DNA from: Streptomyces wedmorensis
Lineage (GTDB): Bacteria; Actinomycetota; Actinomycetes; Streptomycetales; Streptomycetaceae
NCBI RefSeq assembly: GCF_000716445.1
Contig: NZ_JNWK01000024.1
Coordinates: 1 to 64,000 of the forward strand
Direction of reading: 5' to 3'
DNA length: 64,000 nt
This document shows, piece by piece, positions 62,248 to 64,000 of the stretch (its first letter is position 1; each line of letters starts with the position of its first letter). The notes beneath the pieces were generated by a model. That model ran no database searches. It saw only the letters and a list, made by a program, of their open reading frames with translations, and was not told where the DNA came from. The position numbers and the translations under genes are program-made.

Positions 62248-62713
62248 GCTTTATCTGAGCTTCCCCGGGGCCGAATGCGTTTTCCCGCGAGGGAATCCAG
62301 CGGGCCATTCACCGAGGGGGAATTCTCGTGACCTTCGTCACGCAGAGTGCCCGCCGGTGGGTGGCCCGTCGGCGTTTCCCGTCCGGAATGGGCGTGTTCC
62401 GTTGCCCGTATGTGTCCCGATTCGCGTACGGGCGTCCCCGTCGCACCGGCGCATGACTATCGAGAAGGCCGCATTCATGATCACTGTGCGGCAACCCCCG
62501 CCGTCTTCCGCGGTCCGGCATTAGCGGCGCCGCCCACTAATCTTTCGCGAGTACTTCGCCGTATAACCGCGTGCACCGGCGCACACCCAAGCCGCCGTGA
62601 GCACAGGACCGATCGCAACACCCGGCCCGATCGCTCCCGCCCCGACCGGGCGGCCGGCGGCGGAGTTCCCACTGACCGCTGTACCCCAGTGCCGGATGAG
62701 GAGATCGTCCCTG
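62248..62713. other. 466-bp gap before the ABC-transporter gene
   Basis: No gene is supported on either strand. Visible elements: a perfect inverted repeat CGTGAC-CTTC-GTCACG (62327-62342), and a TATAAC box (62562-62567) without a clear -35. It also holds AT-enriched patches (GAATTCTCG, TTCATGATCACTG). The downstream ORF begins at 62714; a long 5' leader, about 147 nt from the TATAAC box, is possible. Confidence 0.6.
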
Positions 62714-64000
62714 ATGAACCGCAAGACCCTGGTGCTGCCGGCCGTGGCCGGACTGCTCGCCCCGCTGCTCGCCGCCTGTGGAGCAGGAGAGGACGGCGGC
62801 GCGGGCATCGTCGTCGGCACCACGGACCAGTTCATCGCCACCGAGGACGCCCCCGCCCCGCTCGACCCGGCCTACGCCTACGACACCGGCGCCTGGAACA
62901 TCCTGCGGCAGACCGTCCAGACCCTCATGCACACGCCCCGCGGCGGCGGCGAGCCCGTCCCCGAGGCCGCCGAGAGCTGTGGCTTCTCCGACAAGGCCAG
63001 CGAGAGCTACCGCTGCAAGCTCCGCTCCGGCCTCACCTTCGCGGACGGCACCCCCGTCACCGCCGAGGACGTCAAGTACTCCATCGAGCGCGTCCTGAAG
63101 ATCAAGTCGGACAACGGAACGGCCGCCCTCCTCGCGAACATCGACACCGTCGAGACCCAGGGCACCGACGGCGTCGTCTTCCACCTCAAGAGCCCCGACG
63201 CGACCTTCCCGCACAAGCTCTCCACCCCCGTCGCCGGCATCCTCAGCAAGGACAAGTACGCCGCCGACAAGCTCCGCGACGGCTTCGACGTCGACGGCTC
63301 GGGGCCGTACACCATGAAGGTCGAGCGTGACGGCGAGAAGGCCACCCGCTTCGTCTTCACCAAGAACCCGGCCTACAAGGGCGACATCACCCTGCGCAAC
63401 GACAAGGTCGAACTGCGCCCCTACGCCGACGCCGGCGCCATGGGCGCGGCCCTCGAGAGCGACGACATCGACATGATGGCCCGCTCCCTGTCGCAGAAGC
63501 AGATCAAGGACCTCACCGAGACGCCCAAGGACGGCATCGAGATCACCGAGGTCCCCGGCCTGGAGATCCGCTACCTCGGCTTCAACACGAACGCCCCCTC
63601 CGTCCAGGAGAAGGCCGTCCGCCAGGCCATGGCCTCCGTCGTCGACCGCGGCGCCCTGGTCAACCTCGTCTACGGCCCCACCGCCGAGCCGCTCTACTCG
63701 CTGATCCCCTCCAGCATCACCGGCCACGCCACCCCGTTCTTCGACGAGTACGGCGAGCCCGACGCCGACCGCGCCGCGAAGCTCCTCAAGGACGCGGGCG
63801 TCAAGACCCCGGTCAAGGTGACCCTGAACTACACCACCGACCACTACGGCGCCGAGACCGCCCAGGAGTTCGAGGCGATCAAGAAGCAGCTCGTCGCCTC
63901 GGAACTCTTCGACGCCACCGTCCAGGGCTCCGAGTGGTCGAAGTTCCGCACCGCCCAGAAGCGCGGCGACTACGCCGTCTACGGGCTCGGCTGGTTCCCG
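62714..64000 (+). CDS. peptide/solute ABC transporter substrate-binding lipoprotein (truncated by window end)
   Basis: The first 429 codons of an SBP_bac_5 (DppA/OppA-type) substrate-binding protein, open to the window edge. A lipoprotein signal is present: MNRKTLVLPAVAGLLAPLLA followed by the lipobox Cys in LAACGAG near residue 22, so it is tethered to the membrane. Family signatures: FADGTPVTAEDVKYSIERVLK and IRYLGFNTNAPSVQEKAVRQA. It delivers peptides or other solutes to a permease, probably encoded just downstream. ATG 62714 has GAGGAGA 9 nt upstream. A long untranslated region precedes it. Confidence 0.93.
   Translation, partial: MNRKTLVLPAVAGLLAPLLAACGAGEDGGAGIVVGTTDQFIATEDAPAPLDPAYAYDTGAWNILRQTVQTLMHTPRGGGEPVPEAAESCGFSDKASESYRCKLRSGLTFADGTPVTAEDVKYSIERVLKIKSDNGTAALLANIDTVETQGTDGVVFHLKSPDATFPHKLSTPVAGILSKDKYAADKLRDGFDVDGSGPYTMKVERDGEKATRFVFTKNPAYKGDITLRNDKVELRPYADAGAMGAALESDDIDMMARSLSQKQIKDLTETPKDGIEITEVPGLEIRYLGFNTNAPSVQEKAVRQAMASVVDRGALVNLVYGPTAEPLYSLIPSSITGHATPFFDEYGEPDADRAAKLLKDAGVKTPVKVTLNYTTDHYGAETAQEFEAIKKQLVASELFDATVQGSEWSKFRTAQKRGDYAVYGLGWFP

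Overview
The window is a contiguous chromosomal segment of a Streptomyces (or very close relative). It has very high G+C, with codon third positions dominated by G/C. It carries actinomycete-specific genes: two chaplins, a mycothiol ligase, a mycothiol-dependent formaldehyde dehydrogenase, an IclR-controlled glycerol operon and the SCO1664/DUF3090 pair. From memory, the order from metH (right) through glycerol genes, mshC, SCO1664, DUF3090, CorA, a RecD-like protein, chpC/chpH, the M20 peptidase and tRNA-Leu to the gluconate genes follows the Streptomyces coelicolor SCO1657 to SCO1680 region. The left third (about 1 to 24 kb) looks more accessory.

Left part. 0.1-4.4 kb (minus strand): a BKACE-type enzyme coupled to a zinc-ribbon protein, a serine hydrolase carrying a Gly/Glu repeat, and a Tat-exported NamZ-like muramidase. 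4.5-6.1 kb: an SDR and a TetR regulator, preceded by a palindromic operator and a tandem 10-bp repeat. 6.2-10.6 kb: a 1475-residue caspase / STAND-ATPase / beta-propeller protein, the best candidate for an immune or cell-death effector. 10.7-13.0 kb: an acyl-CoA dehydrogenase and a phosphotransferase behind the same operator core seen at 4.5 kb. 13.1-16.9 kb: a glucarate-dehydratase-like enzyme, a 550-bp gene-free block of nested inverted repeats, an MBL hydrolase and a quinone-oxidoreductase-like gene. 17.0-24.3 kb: a berberine-type oxidase, two DUF202 membrane proteins, a Nudix hydrolase, an SDR-TetR pair divergent from a KsdD-like flavoprotein, and a luciferase-like oxidoreductase.

Middle part. 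24.3-27.2 kb is a gluconate module (permease, kinase, GntR repressor) with palindromes in the divergent promoter. 27.3-30.6 kb has an amino-acid permease and the S-(hydroxymethyl)mycothiol dehydrogenase coupled to an MBL hydrolase. Then come an RluA-type pseudouridine synthase, tRNA-Leu(GAG), an M20 peptidase, the short chaplin chpH and the wall-anchored chaplin chpC. 34.6-42.2 kb has DUF5703, an acidic-tailed protein, a RecD-like protein without catalytic motifs, an aldo/keto reductase, an LLM oxidoreductase, a ferritin-like protein and CorA.

Right part. 42.4-45.9 kb: phosphatase, DUF3090, SCO1664-family protein and MshC. 46.0-50.2 kb: a secreted GH31 glycosidase and a Tat-exported beta-propeller. 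Then PAC2, another LLM protein, the glycerol operon glpF-glpK-glpD with its IclR regulator GylR, metH, a HAD phosphatase, and a truncated peptide-type ABC substrate-binding lipoprotein running off the end.

Cross-cutting signals: strong stem-loops separate most units; many starts have a TANNNT box 6-7 nt upstream and no Shine-Dalgarno, suggesting leaderless transcripts; and several TetR/GntR/IclR operators can be read directly. Coding coordinates include the stop codon.
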